A stretch of 64,000 nucleotides of DNA from Allobaculum mucilyticum (GTDB taxonomy: Bacteria > Bacillota_I > Bacilli_A > Erysipelotrichales > Erysipelotrichaceae). Below, piece by piece: positions 28,838-37,168 of this stretch (positions are counted from its first letter, which is position 1; the number at the start of each line of letters is the position of its first letter). The stretch is taken from the NCBI RefSeq assembly GCF_022701195.1, contig NZ_CP078089.1, positions 2,294,001 through 2,358,000 on the forward strand, read 5' to 3'. A program made the position numbers and the translations under genes. The notes beneath the pieces were generated by a model. The model made no database searches. It was given only the letters and a program-made list of their open reading frames with translations, and had not been told where the DNA came from.

Positions 28838-30746
28838 GCTGTTCATCGACATCGAGACCTCTTCTACTACCGACTTATCCAAAGCTGGTGTTTACCGCTA
28901 TGCAGAGAGCGAGGATTTTCAAATCCTGCTCTTTGCATTTTCCTTTGATGGAGATCCCGTCGAAGTCATCGACATGAAGCACTTTGAAGTCCTGCCTGAT
29001 TTCCTAATCGAAGCCATTCTTGATCCGGATGTGATCAAAGTAGCGCATAACGCTGCCTTCGAAAGAATCTGTCTGTCCAGGTATTTCCGCAATCTTGGAA
29101 TGCTTGATGATTACGAGTTCCTTGATCCGGAAGACTGGCAATGTTCCATGGTCCATGCAGCCACGCTTGGACTGCCGCTTTCGTTGGACCAGCTCTCACA
29201 GGTGTTGAACCTGGAACGGCCAAAGCTCAAGGAAGGTAGAGCGCTCATCAAGATGTTCTGCAGCGGTCCCATCGAGCATGAAAATCCAGAAAAATGGCAG
29301 CTTTTCAAGGAGTACAACAAGCGGGATGTGGAGGCGGAAATCGAGATCGAACAGCGGTTGATAAAGTTTCCGGTCAGAGCGTCTATATGGACGGAGTACC
29401 AGTTGGATCAAAAGATCAACGATTTCGGTGTTCTGGTCGATATCAACCTGGCTGCTCATGCCCTGGAAATTAGTGAGACAGCCAAAGAATCGCTGCTCAA
29501 ACGTCTTCAGGAAATGACCGGATTGGAGAATCCAAACTCACCCTCACAGATGAAAGAGTGGCTTTTGCAGCAGAATCTGCCAACAGACACTCTCAACCAG
29601 AAAGCCATGAAGGTACTAATGGAGAAAGCCTCTAACAATATACGAACCGTTCTTGCTCTTCGTAACCAGCTGGCTATGGCCTCGGTTAAGAAGTATGAAG
29701 CCATGCTCAACTCGGCTTGTTCGGACGGACGAATTCGCGGGATGTTTCAATTCTACGGAGCCATTCGCACAGGCAGATATTCCGGAAGAATTGTGCAGCT
29801 CCAGAACCTCCCCAGGAACAAAATGCCCGATCTCAAAGAAGCAAGAAGTCTTGTTGCCGATAAGAATATACAAGCTCTGGAAATGCTGTATGACGATATT
29901 CCCGATACGCTTTCTCAGCTCATTAGAACTGCGCTGATCGCTCCAGACGGAAAAGACTTCATTGTCGCTGACTTCTCCGCGATCGAAGCCAGAGTTCTTT
30001 CCTGGCTGGCGGAAGAAGAATGGCGACAGGCAGTCTTCAAAGAGAACGGCGACATCTATTGCGAAACGGCCAGCCGAATGTTCAAGGTTCCCGTGGTCAA
30101 ACACGGTGTGAACGGTGATCTCAGACAGAAAGGCAAACAAGCAGAATTGGCCTGTGGCTATGGTGGCTCAGTAGGAGCCATGAAAGCCATGGGTGCATTG
30201 GATTTCGGAATGAAGGAAGAAGAACTCAAACCACTGGTTGATTCCTGGCGTGAAGCCAATCCGAAGATCGTGAAGTATTGGTGGGCAGTTGATGCTGCCA
30301 TCAAGAAAGCGATCAGGACCAAACAACCGGTGTTTCTAAAGAACCTGGTCTTCTCTTATTCGTCTGGCATCCTCTTCATTCAGCTTCCTTCTGGCAGGTC
30401 ACTGGCTTACCCAAAACCCAAGATCGAGAGCAATGAATATGGAACAGAATCGGTGACGTATATGGGGCTAGGCTTGAACAAGAAATGGGAACGACTGGAA
30501 AGCTACGGTCCGAAGTTTGTCGAAAACATCACCCAGGCTATCTCAAGAGATCTTCTCATGAATGCCATGAGCAACTGTCAAAAATACAAAATCGTCGCCC
30601 ATGTACACGATGAAATCATTGTCGAAGCCGACTCCTGTATGTCTGTTGAAACGATCTGCCAAAAGATGTGTGAGCTACCGCCTTGGGCTAACGGTCTGGT
30701 ACTCAATGCCGAAGGGTACAGAACTCCCTTCTATTGCAAAGATTAG
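28821..30746 (+). CDS. Phage-type family A DNA polymerase
   Basis: 641 residues from ATG 28821, chosen because homology begins at RRLFIDIETSS. The N-terminal 3'-5' exonuclease domain has FIDIETSS and VAHNAAFER. Polymerase motifs are complete: motif A VADFSAIEARVLSW, motif B RQKGKQAELACGYGG, motif C AHVHDEIIVE. It lacks the 5' nuclease domain of cellular Pol I, as usual for phage enzymes. It replicates the element's DNA together with the DUF2815 and DUF2800 proteins. Ends in TAG; the next gene starts 9 bp later. A helicase and other replication genes are not found nearby. Confidence 0.93.
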   Translation: MTSSRRLFIDIETSSTTDLSKAGVYRYAESEDFQILLFAFSFDGDPVEVIDMKHFEVLPDFLIEAILDPDVIKVAHNAAFERICLSRYFRNLGMLDDYEFLDPEDWQCSMVHAATLGLPLSLDQLSQVLNLERPKLKEGRALIKMFCSGPIEHENPEKWQLFKEYNKRDVEAEIEIEQRLIKFPVRASIWTEYQLDQKINDFGVLVDINLAAHALEISETAKESLLKRLQEMTGLENPNSPSQMKEWLLQQNLPTDTLNQKAMKVLMEKASNNIRTVLALRNQLAMASVKKYEAMLNSACSDGRIRGMFQFYGAIRTGRYSGRIVQLQNLPRNKMPDLKEARSLVADKNIQALEMLYDDIPDTLSQLIRTALIAPDGKDFIVADFSAIEARVLSWLAEEEWRQAVFKENGDIYCETASRMFKVPVVKHGVNGDLRQKGKQAELACGYGGSVGAMKAMGALDFGMKEEELKPLVDSWREANPKIVKYWWAVDAAIKKAIRTKQPVFLKNLVFSYSSGILFIQLPSGRSLAYPKPKIESNEYGTESVTYMGLGLNKKWERLESYGPKFVENITQAISRDLLMNAMSNCQKYKIVAHVHDEIIVEADSCMSVETICQKMCELPPWANGLVLNAEGYRTPFYCKD

Positions 30747-30755
30747 GAGAACAAC

Positions 30756-31163
30756 ATGGTCAGCAAGGAAAACAAGAAAACCATCATTGAAATGCGAAAA
30801 GCAAACAAAAGCTACGACTACATCGCCAGCCAGCTTAGTCTGACAAAGTCTGCTGTCCAAAACGTATGCAGACAGGCAGGGCTTGCGGGAAAGAAAGCCA
30901 AGCAGCGGAAAAGATGCAAACAGTGCGGAGCTCTTCTTCCTGAGGATGCTCCCAAAAGAAAGATCTTCTGTTGTCAGAAATGCCGTGAAGACTGGTGGAA
31001 CAAGCATCAGCATCTGGTCCATAAACGAAATCCAGTCATCACCTACTGCAAAACTTGTGGCAGTCCCATCGAGAATTACAAGAGCTATCAGAAGCAATAT
31101 TGCAATTCTCACTGCTTCCATATGGGTAAATTTGGTCGCGACAAAGCCATAAATTTGAAGTAA
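30756..31163 (+). CDS. Sigma-70-like HTH / zinc-finger protein of the element
   Basis: 135 residues. An N-terminal sigma-region-4-like helix-turn-helix (KKTIIEMRKANKSYDYIASQLSLTKSAVQNVCRQAG) is followed by two zinc-binding Cys groups (CKQCGALL...FCCQKCREDWW and YCKTCGSPI...YCNSHC). Proteins of this layout sit just upstream of serine recombinases in integrative elements of Bacillota and are often labelled 'RNA polymerase sigma-70'. It may control the recombinases. Belongs to the replication operon by spacing. Confidence 0.75.
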   Translation: MVSKENKKTIIEMRKANKSYDYIASQLSLTKSAVQNVCRQAGLAGKKAKQRKRCKQCGALLPEDAPKRKIFCCQKCREDWWNKHQHLVHKRNPVITYCKTCGSPIENYKSYQKQYCNSHCFHMGKFGRDKAINLK

Positions 31164-31233
31164 TCCTTACGTCGAATTTACTGGATAATACGGCCTTTCA
31201 GAGTGATATATGGACCAACGAAAGGAGATCCAC

Positions 31234-32430
31234 ATGATCAAACAACTGAAACGGGTCGCAGCCTATTGCAGAGTTTCGGTGGAATCCGAGTTGATGCAGT
31301 CCTCTATCACAAACCAGATCGCCCACTTCACCAACAAGATCAACAACAATCCGCTTTGGCAGAACGCAGGCGTATTTGCAGACTATGGCATCAGCGGAAC
31401 CAACACCAAGAAGCGCCCTCAGTTCAATCGAATGATCGCTTTGGCACTGCAGGGCAAGATCGATCTGATTCTGGCCAAATCCATCCAGCGTTTTGCCAGG
31501 AACACCGTCGATCTGTTAGCAACAATCCGTCAGCTCAAAGAACACAACGTGGAGGTTTTCTTTGAGAAAGAAAATATCTCCACATTCAGCCATGATGGAG
31601 AACTCATGCTTTCCATCATGGCTTCTTTTGCCCAGGAGGAAAGCCGCAGCATCTCTGAGAATGTCCGCTGGGGCATAATGAAGCGTTTTGAAAAGGGGCT
31701 GCCCAATGGCAGAAACCCAGTTTTCGGTTATGACTGGATCGATCAGGATCTGGTGGTCAACGAAAAAGAAGGCTGGATCGTAACTCAGATGTTCAAAGAC
31801 TATGCCTCCGGTATGCCTGTCAGTCACATTGCCAAATGGATGAACCAGACCGGCGTTACCACACGCAAGGGGAATAAGTTTCAAGCCTGCTCCATTAAGG
31901 CTATGCTGCGCAATCCGACCTATACAGGTGTTCTTCTTCTTTGCAAAGAGTACGTCGGTGATCCCATCATCCATGACCGGCACCTTAACCGAGGAGAACT
32001 TCCACAGTACCTGGTCGAGAACCATCACGAACCACTTGTTGATGAGGAGACTTGGGAAAGAGCTCAGGAACGGACAGAGAAAAACCGGCATCCCGGTCAC
32101 AGCAGAAAGAAATACAACACTTTTACCGGCAAGCTCAAATGCAAGAAATGCCACCGGAACTATCAGCGCATTGTCCAGAGTTATAAAGGTCAAAAAAACA
32201 TCTATTGGCAATGTTACTCGAGACGGTCGCACCTTGATGAGTGTGATTCCATGAACCTGTACGAAGAAGACCTGGAAAAGATTGCGGCCAGCATGCTGAA
32301 CATGAAAAAGCTCGATCCCATCATGTTCCGAGAACTGGTCGAGTGCATCGAAGTCGAACCAGACGGAACCCTCGAGTTCCATTTCACAGACGGAAGAAGA
32401 AAAACATGCAAGTACGAAAAATCCCTGTAA
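31234..32430 (+). CDS. Large serine recombinase 1
   Basis: 398 residues. The resolvase domain starts VAAYCRVSVESELMQSS (catalytic Ser in CRVS), with ILAKSIQRFARNT and QEESRSISENVRWG as conserved blocks. It is followed by a recombinase domain (FGYDWIDQDLVVNEKEGWIV) and a zinc ribbon (CKKCHRNY...CYSRRSHLDEC). ATG 31234 is used because AAAGGAG lies 8 nt before it; the earlier ATG 31210 is less well placed. Shorter than classical integrases (about 450-550), it lacks the long C-terminal coiled coil. It likely acts together with recombinase 2 to integrate or excise the element. Confidence 0.9.
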   Translation: MIKQLKRVAAYCRVSVESELMQSSITNQIAHFTNKINNNPLWQNAGVFADYGISGTNTKKRPQFNRMIALALQGKIDLILAKSIQRFARNTVDLLATIRQLKEHNVEVFFEKENISTFSHDGELMLSIMASFAQEESRSISENVRWGIMKRFEKGLPNGRNPVFGYDWIDQDLVVNEKEGWIVTQMFKDYASGMPVSHIAKWMNQTGVTTRKGNKFQACSIKAMLRNPTYTGVLLLCKEYVGDPIIHDRHLNRGELPQYLVENHHEPLVDEETWERAQERTEKNRHPGHSRKKYNTFTGKLKCKKCHRNYQRIVQSYKGQKNIYWQCYSRRSHLDECDSMNLYEEDLEKIAASMLNMKKLDPIMFRELVECIEVEPDGTLEFHFTDGRRKTCKYEKSL

Positions 32431-33980
32431 CCAGAACGATGGCCAGAGTTCAGCCCATCGTCGCCAGAAAAAATGTAGCTGCATACGCCAGAGTTTCCAC
32501 CGATCGGGACGAACAGCAAAGCAGCTATGAAACGCAGGTTTCCTACTACGAGAACATGATCCGTGAGCGGGCAGATTGGAATTACGTCAACGTTTATACG
32601 GATGAGGGTATTTCTGGAACCAGTACAGCCCACCGTGAAGGTTTCAAGCAGATGATCCAGGACGCACTGGATCACAAGATCGACCTGATAATCACCAAGT
32701 CCGTTAGCCGATTTGCCAGAAACACAGTCGACTCCCTGACCACTATTCGGGAACTCAAAGAACATGGCGTGGAGGTCTACTTCGAAAAAGAAAATATCTG
32801 GACCTTCGATGGCAAAGGAGAGTTGCTGCTGACCATCATGTCCTCACTGGCGCAGGAAGAAAGCCGCAGCATTTCTGAAAACGTGAAATGGGGCGTCCGG
32901 AAGAAATATGAAGAAGGGACCTACAAGATCCCTTACGGCAATCTGATGGGATACACCAGATCAGAAGACGGTGGAGTCAGGATCGTGGAGGAAGAAGCCG
33001 AGATTGTCAGATTGATCTTCCGGATGTTTTTGGAAGGAAATACCTACACCGACATCAAGAACTACCTGGAAAGCCAGCACATCAAGACCAAGTTTGGTCG
33101 AGATAAATGGGATCGAAATGTTATCAAGCAAATGCTCATGAACGAGAAGTATAAAGGTGATCTCCATCTTCAGAAGGTCTACACGCCTGACTTCATCACC
33201 AAAAAGCAGGTCAAGAACAAAGGCGCCATTCCTTCCTACTACATCACAAACTCTCACCAGGGTATCATTAGTGTTGAGGACTTTGACAAGGTCCAGAAGA
33301 TCATCAAAGACCGTAAGTACAGATATGGCAAAGAACGGCTTGGTTGCCATACACCTTACTCATTCAGCCACCGCGTTCAGTGTGCTATCTGCAAATCCTG
33401 GTATACCCGGAGCGTTACCACCCGGTCGAACGGAAAGAAAGTACCCGTGTGGTTATGCTGGAAGAATAAATACGAGAGCGACCAGCGATGCCCATCACAT
33501 CAGGTGCAAGAGAGTGTGTTGGAGCGGGAATTCGTGAATGCGCTCAATGAACTGCTTGAAGATAAGCAGAGCATCCTCAACGAATGGAGCGAAAAGTTCG
33601 ATGCCACTTACAACACCGAAAAGCACCAGATCAAAGCCGACCGCATCCAGGTAAGGATGGAGAAGATCGCTGAGAAGGCCGAAAAGCTGATCGAAGAAAC
33701 TCCTGCCAACTTCAACGAAGCCTACAACAAGCTGCTCATCGAATACGAGCAACTTGAGAAAGATCATGCCAAGCTGGCTGCTAAGATTAGAGACTTGCAG
33801 TATGAAGGCGAACGAACACAACATTATCTGGAGCTTCTCCAGAAATTGGACCATGTGGACGCTTTCGACGGAGATCTGGTCAGAGCAATGGTTGACAAGG
33901 TGATGGTGTACAAGAACCGGACGCTGGTCCTCCACTTTGTTGGAGACCGGAGGATCAAGCGAGAACCAGAGAAGAAGTGA
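32406..33980 (+). CDS. Large serine recombinase 2
   Basis: 524 residues from ATG 32406, which overlaps recombinase 1 by 25 bp. The resolvase domain has NVAAYARVSTDRDEQQSS (catalytic Ser), IITKSVSRFARNTVDS and QEESRSISENVKWG. A recombinase domain, zinc ribbon (CAICKSWYTRSVTT...CWKNKYESDQRCPSHQV) and a long coiled coil (about 420-490) follow, then a final beta domain. The coiled coil controls directionality in large serine integrases. The gene marks the right end of the mobile region; attachment sites were not found by eye. Confidence 0.93.
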   Translation: MQVRKIPVTRTMARVQPIVARKNVAAYARVSTDRDEQQSSYETQVSYYENMIRERADWNYVNVYTDEGISGTSTAHREGFKQMIQDALDHKIDLIITKSVSRFARNTVDSLTTIRELKEHGVEVYFEKENIWTFDGKGELLLTIMSSLAQEESRSISENVKWGVRKKYEEGTYKIPYGNLMGYTRSEDGGVRIVEEEAEIVRLIFRMFLEGNTYTDIKNYLESQHIKTKFGRDKWDRNVIKQMLMNEKYKGDLHLQKVYTPDFITKKQVKNKGAIPSYYITNSHQGIISVEDFDKVQKIIKDRKYRYGKERLGCHTPYSFSHRVQCAICKSWYTRSVTTRSNGKKVPVWLCWKNKYESDQRCPSHQVQESVLEREFVNALNELLEDKQSILNEWSEKFDATYNTEKHQIKADRIQVRMEKIAEKAEKLIEETPANFNEAYNKLLIEYEQLEKDHAKLAAKIRDLQYEGERTQHYLELLQKLDHVDAFDGDLVRAMVDKVMVYKNRTLVLHFVGDRRIKREPEKK

Positions 33981-34047
33981 GAAATGCAGAAAAGGGCTGG
34001 CTCCATGAGAGTGGAGTCAGTCCTTTAGTCGGTATTTGCCCGACAAG

Positions 34048-34090
34048 TAGAAAAGAAACGCGGAACCATAGCGTTTACGGCTCCGCGAAA
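34048..34090 (-). terminator. Terminator downstream of the Abi gene
   Basis: On the - strand, CGCGGAGCC and GGTTCCGCG form a stem followed by TTTCTTTTC. It closes the defence island transcript and may also stop readthrough from the recombinase. Confidence 0.7.
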
Positions 34091-34118
34091 AGAATTTCTT
34101 TTTGTCTTCATCTAAAGA

Positions 34119-35042
34119 TTATGATTCGCTGCAAAGCTTGTCAAGCGTTTTGAGGATAAGGTTGTAACGGCTGGTCAGAAGAGGGTCCGAAGCAAAGTAT
34201 GCCTTATGCCGTAAAAACCTTACTGTTAATAGAGATTTTAAATCAGAAGTAACGCTATCAAACATTTTTTGGCTAGTACAGACAGATTTAAACAACAAAA
34301 GTGACGCAATTAGGTCGTGAATAACATGATTGCTTAAACCGTTTTCAGCTGCCTTAACCGAAACAGCTTGAAGTTTCTTCAACTTAGATTTTACTTTAGG
34401 TGAGCATCTGAATTCCGCACCTTTTTTGGTATATGTGCTTCTTAGCGAATTCAATAGACAGTTATTATGAGCGCATGCATTCCGAATAAACTTGGAAGAA
34501 TAGATCAAAGGTAGCAAGTCCTTTACAAGTTCCGGGTTCTTGTTTTCGAAATACATCTGAAAAAGCTGAATAAACGAGTGATAAGTACAAACTTCTACAA
34601 ATACCCATACTGGCATCTTGTTATGATAATGCTGCTTCAAATCATAGGTTGCAGAATTTGTTTCTCGTAGTAAATCATTTTTTATTTCTGGGTGTTGAGT
34701 TAACAAGTCCTCTACAATTTTAAATCCGTCTTCATCTGGGTCATTCGTTATCGATCGAAGGAGCATCACTTTCAATTGATGTTCTATCGACAAACATAAA
34801 TCCAGTACTACATATCGAAGATGGGTGTCGAGAACTGATAATTCAACTAGATGAGCAAATTCAAGAGCCTGATACTGTCCGTTTTTATTTTTTAGATAGT
34901 TCTTTGTATAGGCTTTTAGCTTAAAGAGATAAGTATTATTCTCTAGAAATTCCTTTGCCTCTTCTTCAGAGATAATATTAAACTTAATTCCCTTATCACG
35001 TAGAAATCTAACTTGTTCATCAACTGTCAACTTTTCTTTCAT
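34119..35042 (-). CDS. Abi_2-family abortive infection protein (HEPN-type)
   Basis: About 307 residues. The N-terminal KLTVDEQVRFLRDKGIKFN...LENNTYLFKLKAYTKNY is the Abi_2 (AbiD/AbiF) start. RNACAHNN near residue 207 is the R-x4-H motif of HEPN ribonucleases, which kill or arrest the infected cell by cutting RNA. LSIEHQLKVMLLRSI is also conserved. ATG 35042 is preferred to the TTG at 35069, with AGGA in front. The gene is clearly more AT-rich than the neighbouring recombinases, a sign of separate transfer. It directly follows a broken copy of the helicase tail. Confidence 0.85.
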   Translation of the reverse strand: MKEKLTVDEQVRFLRDKGIKFNIISEEEAKEFLENNTYLFKLKAYTKNYLKNKNGQYQALEFAHLVELSVLDTHLRYVVLDLCLSIEHQLKVMLLRSITNDPDEDGFKIVEDLLTQHPEIKNDLLRETNSATYDLKQHYHNKMPVWVFVEVCTYHSFIQLFQMYFENKNPELVKDLLPLIYSSKFIRNACAHNNCLLNSLRSTYTKKGAEFRCSPKVKSKLKKLQAVSVKAAENGLSNHVIHDLIASLLLFKSVCTSQKMFDSVTSDLKSLLTVRFLRHKAYFASDPLLTSRYNLILKTLDKLCSES

Positions 35043-35059
35043 TATCCATTTTCCTGTTT

Positions 35060-35342
35060 CTATTCCCAAAACAGCTCATCCAGCTTCTCTTCTAATTTTC
35101 CTTCTTTGACCAATTCCAGAGAATCCACTTTCCTGAAATTGTTTTCTTTGATCTTTCCAGCGTAGTTGAAGCCAATAATGAAATTGGTCGCGATCTTGTA
35201 GATGATCTCCGTCGGTACCAGACCATAGACTTGTTTAGAGAAGATGCGTTGAAGTCTCTCCGTATCATCAGGATACAATTCCTCATATCCTTACTCTGGA
35301 ATAATCGTTTCACGATTTCGGCTGGATAAAATCCAGACTTCT
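35060..35342 (-). pseudogene. Diverged duplicate of the helicase 3' end
   Basis: This segment encodes KSGFYPAEIVKRLFQSKDM and, after a one-base loss near 35283, YPDDTERLQRIFSKQVYGLVPTEI...NNFRKVDSLELVKEGKLEEKLDELF, an imperfect copy of the last 94 residues of the helicase at 37169-40483. Substitutions are spread evenly and many are conservative, so it is an old or separately acquired copy rather than an assembly duplicate. With the intact tail it brackets the DUF262 gene as direct repeats of about 280 bp. Confidence 0.85.
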
Positions 35343-35359
35343 TGAAAATCTTCGAAATT

Positions 35360-37144
35360 CTAACAATTATCAAGCAGCTTATAATAGGCTTCCTTGATTC
35401 GTAATGCCATAAGTTTTCTTCGCTCTTGCAGAAAATCTGGATACGACATATGTTCCCATCCATGAGGAAGGGCATTTTCATCTTCCATTTTACGAATCGC
35501 TTTTTCACTCATTCCATTACAGATAATGGGGTAGTAATCAGCAGGAGCAGTATCAAGGATACTAATATTTTGATTCCAATCTATCAGAGCATAGTTAGCC
35601 ATCTGATTAATCATCGAATCGCTATATCCCAACGATTTCAGGTATGCTTTAGGAAACAAATGGTGCTTCTCAAGTGATTTTTTCTTTCCATCTATCCCAG
35701 CTTGGAAAAGAGCACTCACATGGAGATTGCTTTTAGTAAACAAAACAGGGGTTCCAAGCAAATTTAATGAAGCCACATACGCAAACCAGGCATTATTTCC
35801 GCGCCCGCTGACGGCCAAACCATTGACACCTGGCAATGTGATACTGAAAAAATCATCAGTCCATTCTTCCGAAATACGATCAAGAAAGAATTTTTTATAT
35901 TCTTCAATAGAGCTTATCTGTTTGATTCGATTGAGCTGACCTTCAACAGTAGACTCAAAAGAACCTGTGTACATCGAAGATAAGATTGCGTAAAAGAACC
36001 AAAGCGAGCAAAGGTTTTGGTTTTCCAGATTAGACAACTTGTATCGATGTTTGCCTATTAAGTAAAAAGCATAAGTATAAAATAGTGCATTTTTTGATAA
36101 AATCATTTCTGAATTTAGATATCCGGCATTCATGATCGATTTGACAAATTCGTGCCAGTTCGTTAAATCCAAAACCAAAGGTAGAGTTTCTTTTAGATTA
36201 TCAAATCGTTCGGTCTTTAGGACTTCATTGATCACTCCTTTATTCTCAAAATCCGCACCGCGTAAAAGTTTATAACCATATTTCAATCTGCCTCGGTTGA
36301 ATCCGAAAGCAAGTACAACTCGGATAATGTCTTGCGGGGTAACAACCGTGACAGGATTATAGGCTGTCGAGGTTTTATAAACGGGCGATTGAGAGTTTTT
36401 GCAAAAAGATTCAATCAAATCTCTGCCCTGGCTCCAGTAGATCGACATTAAAGTCAGAATAAAGTCATTCTGTTTCAGAGTCACTCCACCAGAATTGACA
36501 CGGACAAAAATCTCCGATACGACTTCTTCGTCAACATCACTGAAAATATTGAATACTGGGAAAGGTCTATTCTTGATATTAGTAATTGAGTTAATTCGTT
36601 CATAAACCTTGTTGGCTAGTTCGGATGAGAAAGACTCATTTTTCGATTCCATTGATTTTTGAAGCCGCATTATGTAGCTGTTTGTGAAAGCAAACATGTT
36701 ATCAGTTGTGAAGATTTCGCTGATGTTTGGAATCCATTCTGGATCATTAGAAATCGCTTTTGTCCAGACTTCAAACTTATCTAAAACAGGATTGTATGCA
36801 ATCTTTATCTGCACCTTTTCAAATTTATCATTCACGACAGGTTGGCCTTTTATCACCGCAAAAAGAGATGTCAAGCGTTGCTGTCCATCAATAATCACTT
36901 CTTTTGGGGATGCATAGCTTTTGCCGTTCAGGGCAATTGAATGATTATCTTCTAAATCTGGACAATCCCATAACATTAGATAGCCGATCGGAAAACCTTT
37001 TAAAAGCGAGTCAAACAAATCACGAACCTTGGTGTTTTTCCAAATAAAAGGACGTTGTAGAGCGGGCAATCCTAATTCACCTGTTGATATTTTTTCGACA
37101 AGCTGTCCCACATTAAATGTAGCTATCGTATAAAGTTCCTTCAT
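35360..37144 (-). CDS. DUF262 (GmrSD-like) protein with C-terminal HNH-type motif
   Basis: 594 residues. The N-terminal DUF262 domain contains LPALQRPFIWKNTKVRDLFDSLLKGFPIG and the nucleotide-handling signature VIIDGQQRLTSLF, as in GmrS/BrxU-type NTP-driven modification-dependent nucleases. The middle is helical. Near the C-terminus KKKSLEKHHLFPKAYLK followed by NYALIDWNQNIS fits the His-Asn core of the HNH nuclease half of GmrSD proteins, so both activities appear in one chain. It starts 24 bp after the helicase stop and is probably co-transcribed with it. AT-rich. Expected role: cutting foreign, perhaps modified, DNA. Confidence 0.85.
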   Translation of the reverse strand: MKELYTIATFNVGQLVEKISTGELGLPALQRPFIWKNTKVRDLFDSLLKGFPIGYLMLWDCPDLEDNHSIALNGKSYASPKEVIIDGQQRLTSLFAVIKGQPVVNDKFEKVQIKIAYNPVLDKFEVWTKAISNDPEWIPNISEIFTTDNMFAFTNSYIMRLQKSMESKNESFSSELANKVYERINSITNIKNRPFPVFNIFSDVDEEVVSEIFVRVNSGGVTLKQNDFILTLMSIYWSQGRDLIESFCKNSQSPVYKTSTAYNPVTVVTPQDIIRVVLAFGFNRGRLKYGYKLLRGADFENKGVINEVLKTERFDNLKETLPLVLDLTNWHEFVKSIMNAGYLNSEMILSKNALFYTYAFYLIGKHRYKLSNLENQNLCSLWFFYAILSSMYTGSFESTVEGQLNRIKQISSIEEYKKFFLDRISEEWTDDFFSITLPGVNGLAVSGRGNNAWFAYVASLNLLGTPVLFTKSNLHVSALFQAGIDGKKKSLEKHHLFPKAYLKSLGYSDSMINQMANYALIDWNQNISILDTAPADYYPIICNGMSEKAIRKMEDENALPHGWEHMSYPDFLQERRKLMALRIKEAYYKLLDNC

Positions 37145-37168
37145 ATTATTCCTTCATCCATAATGTGT

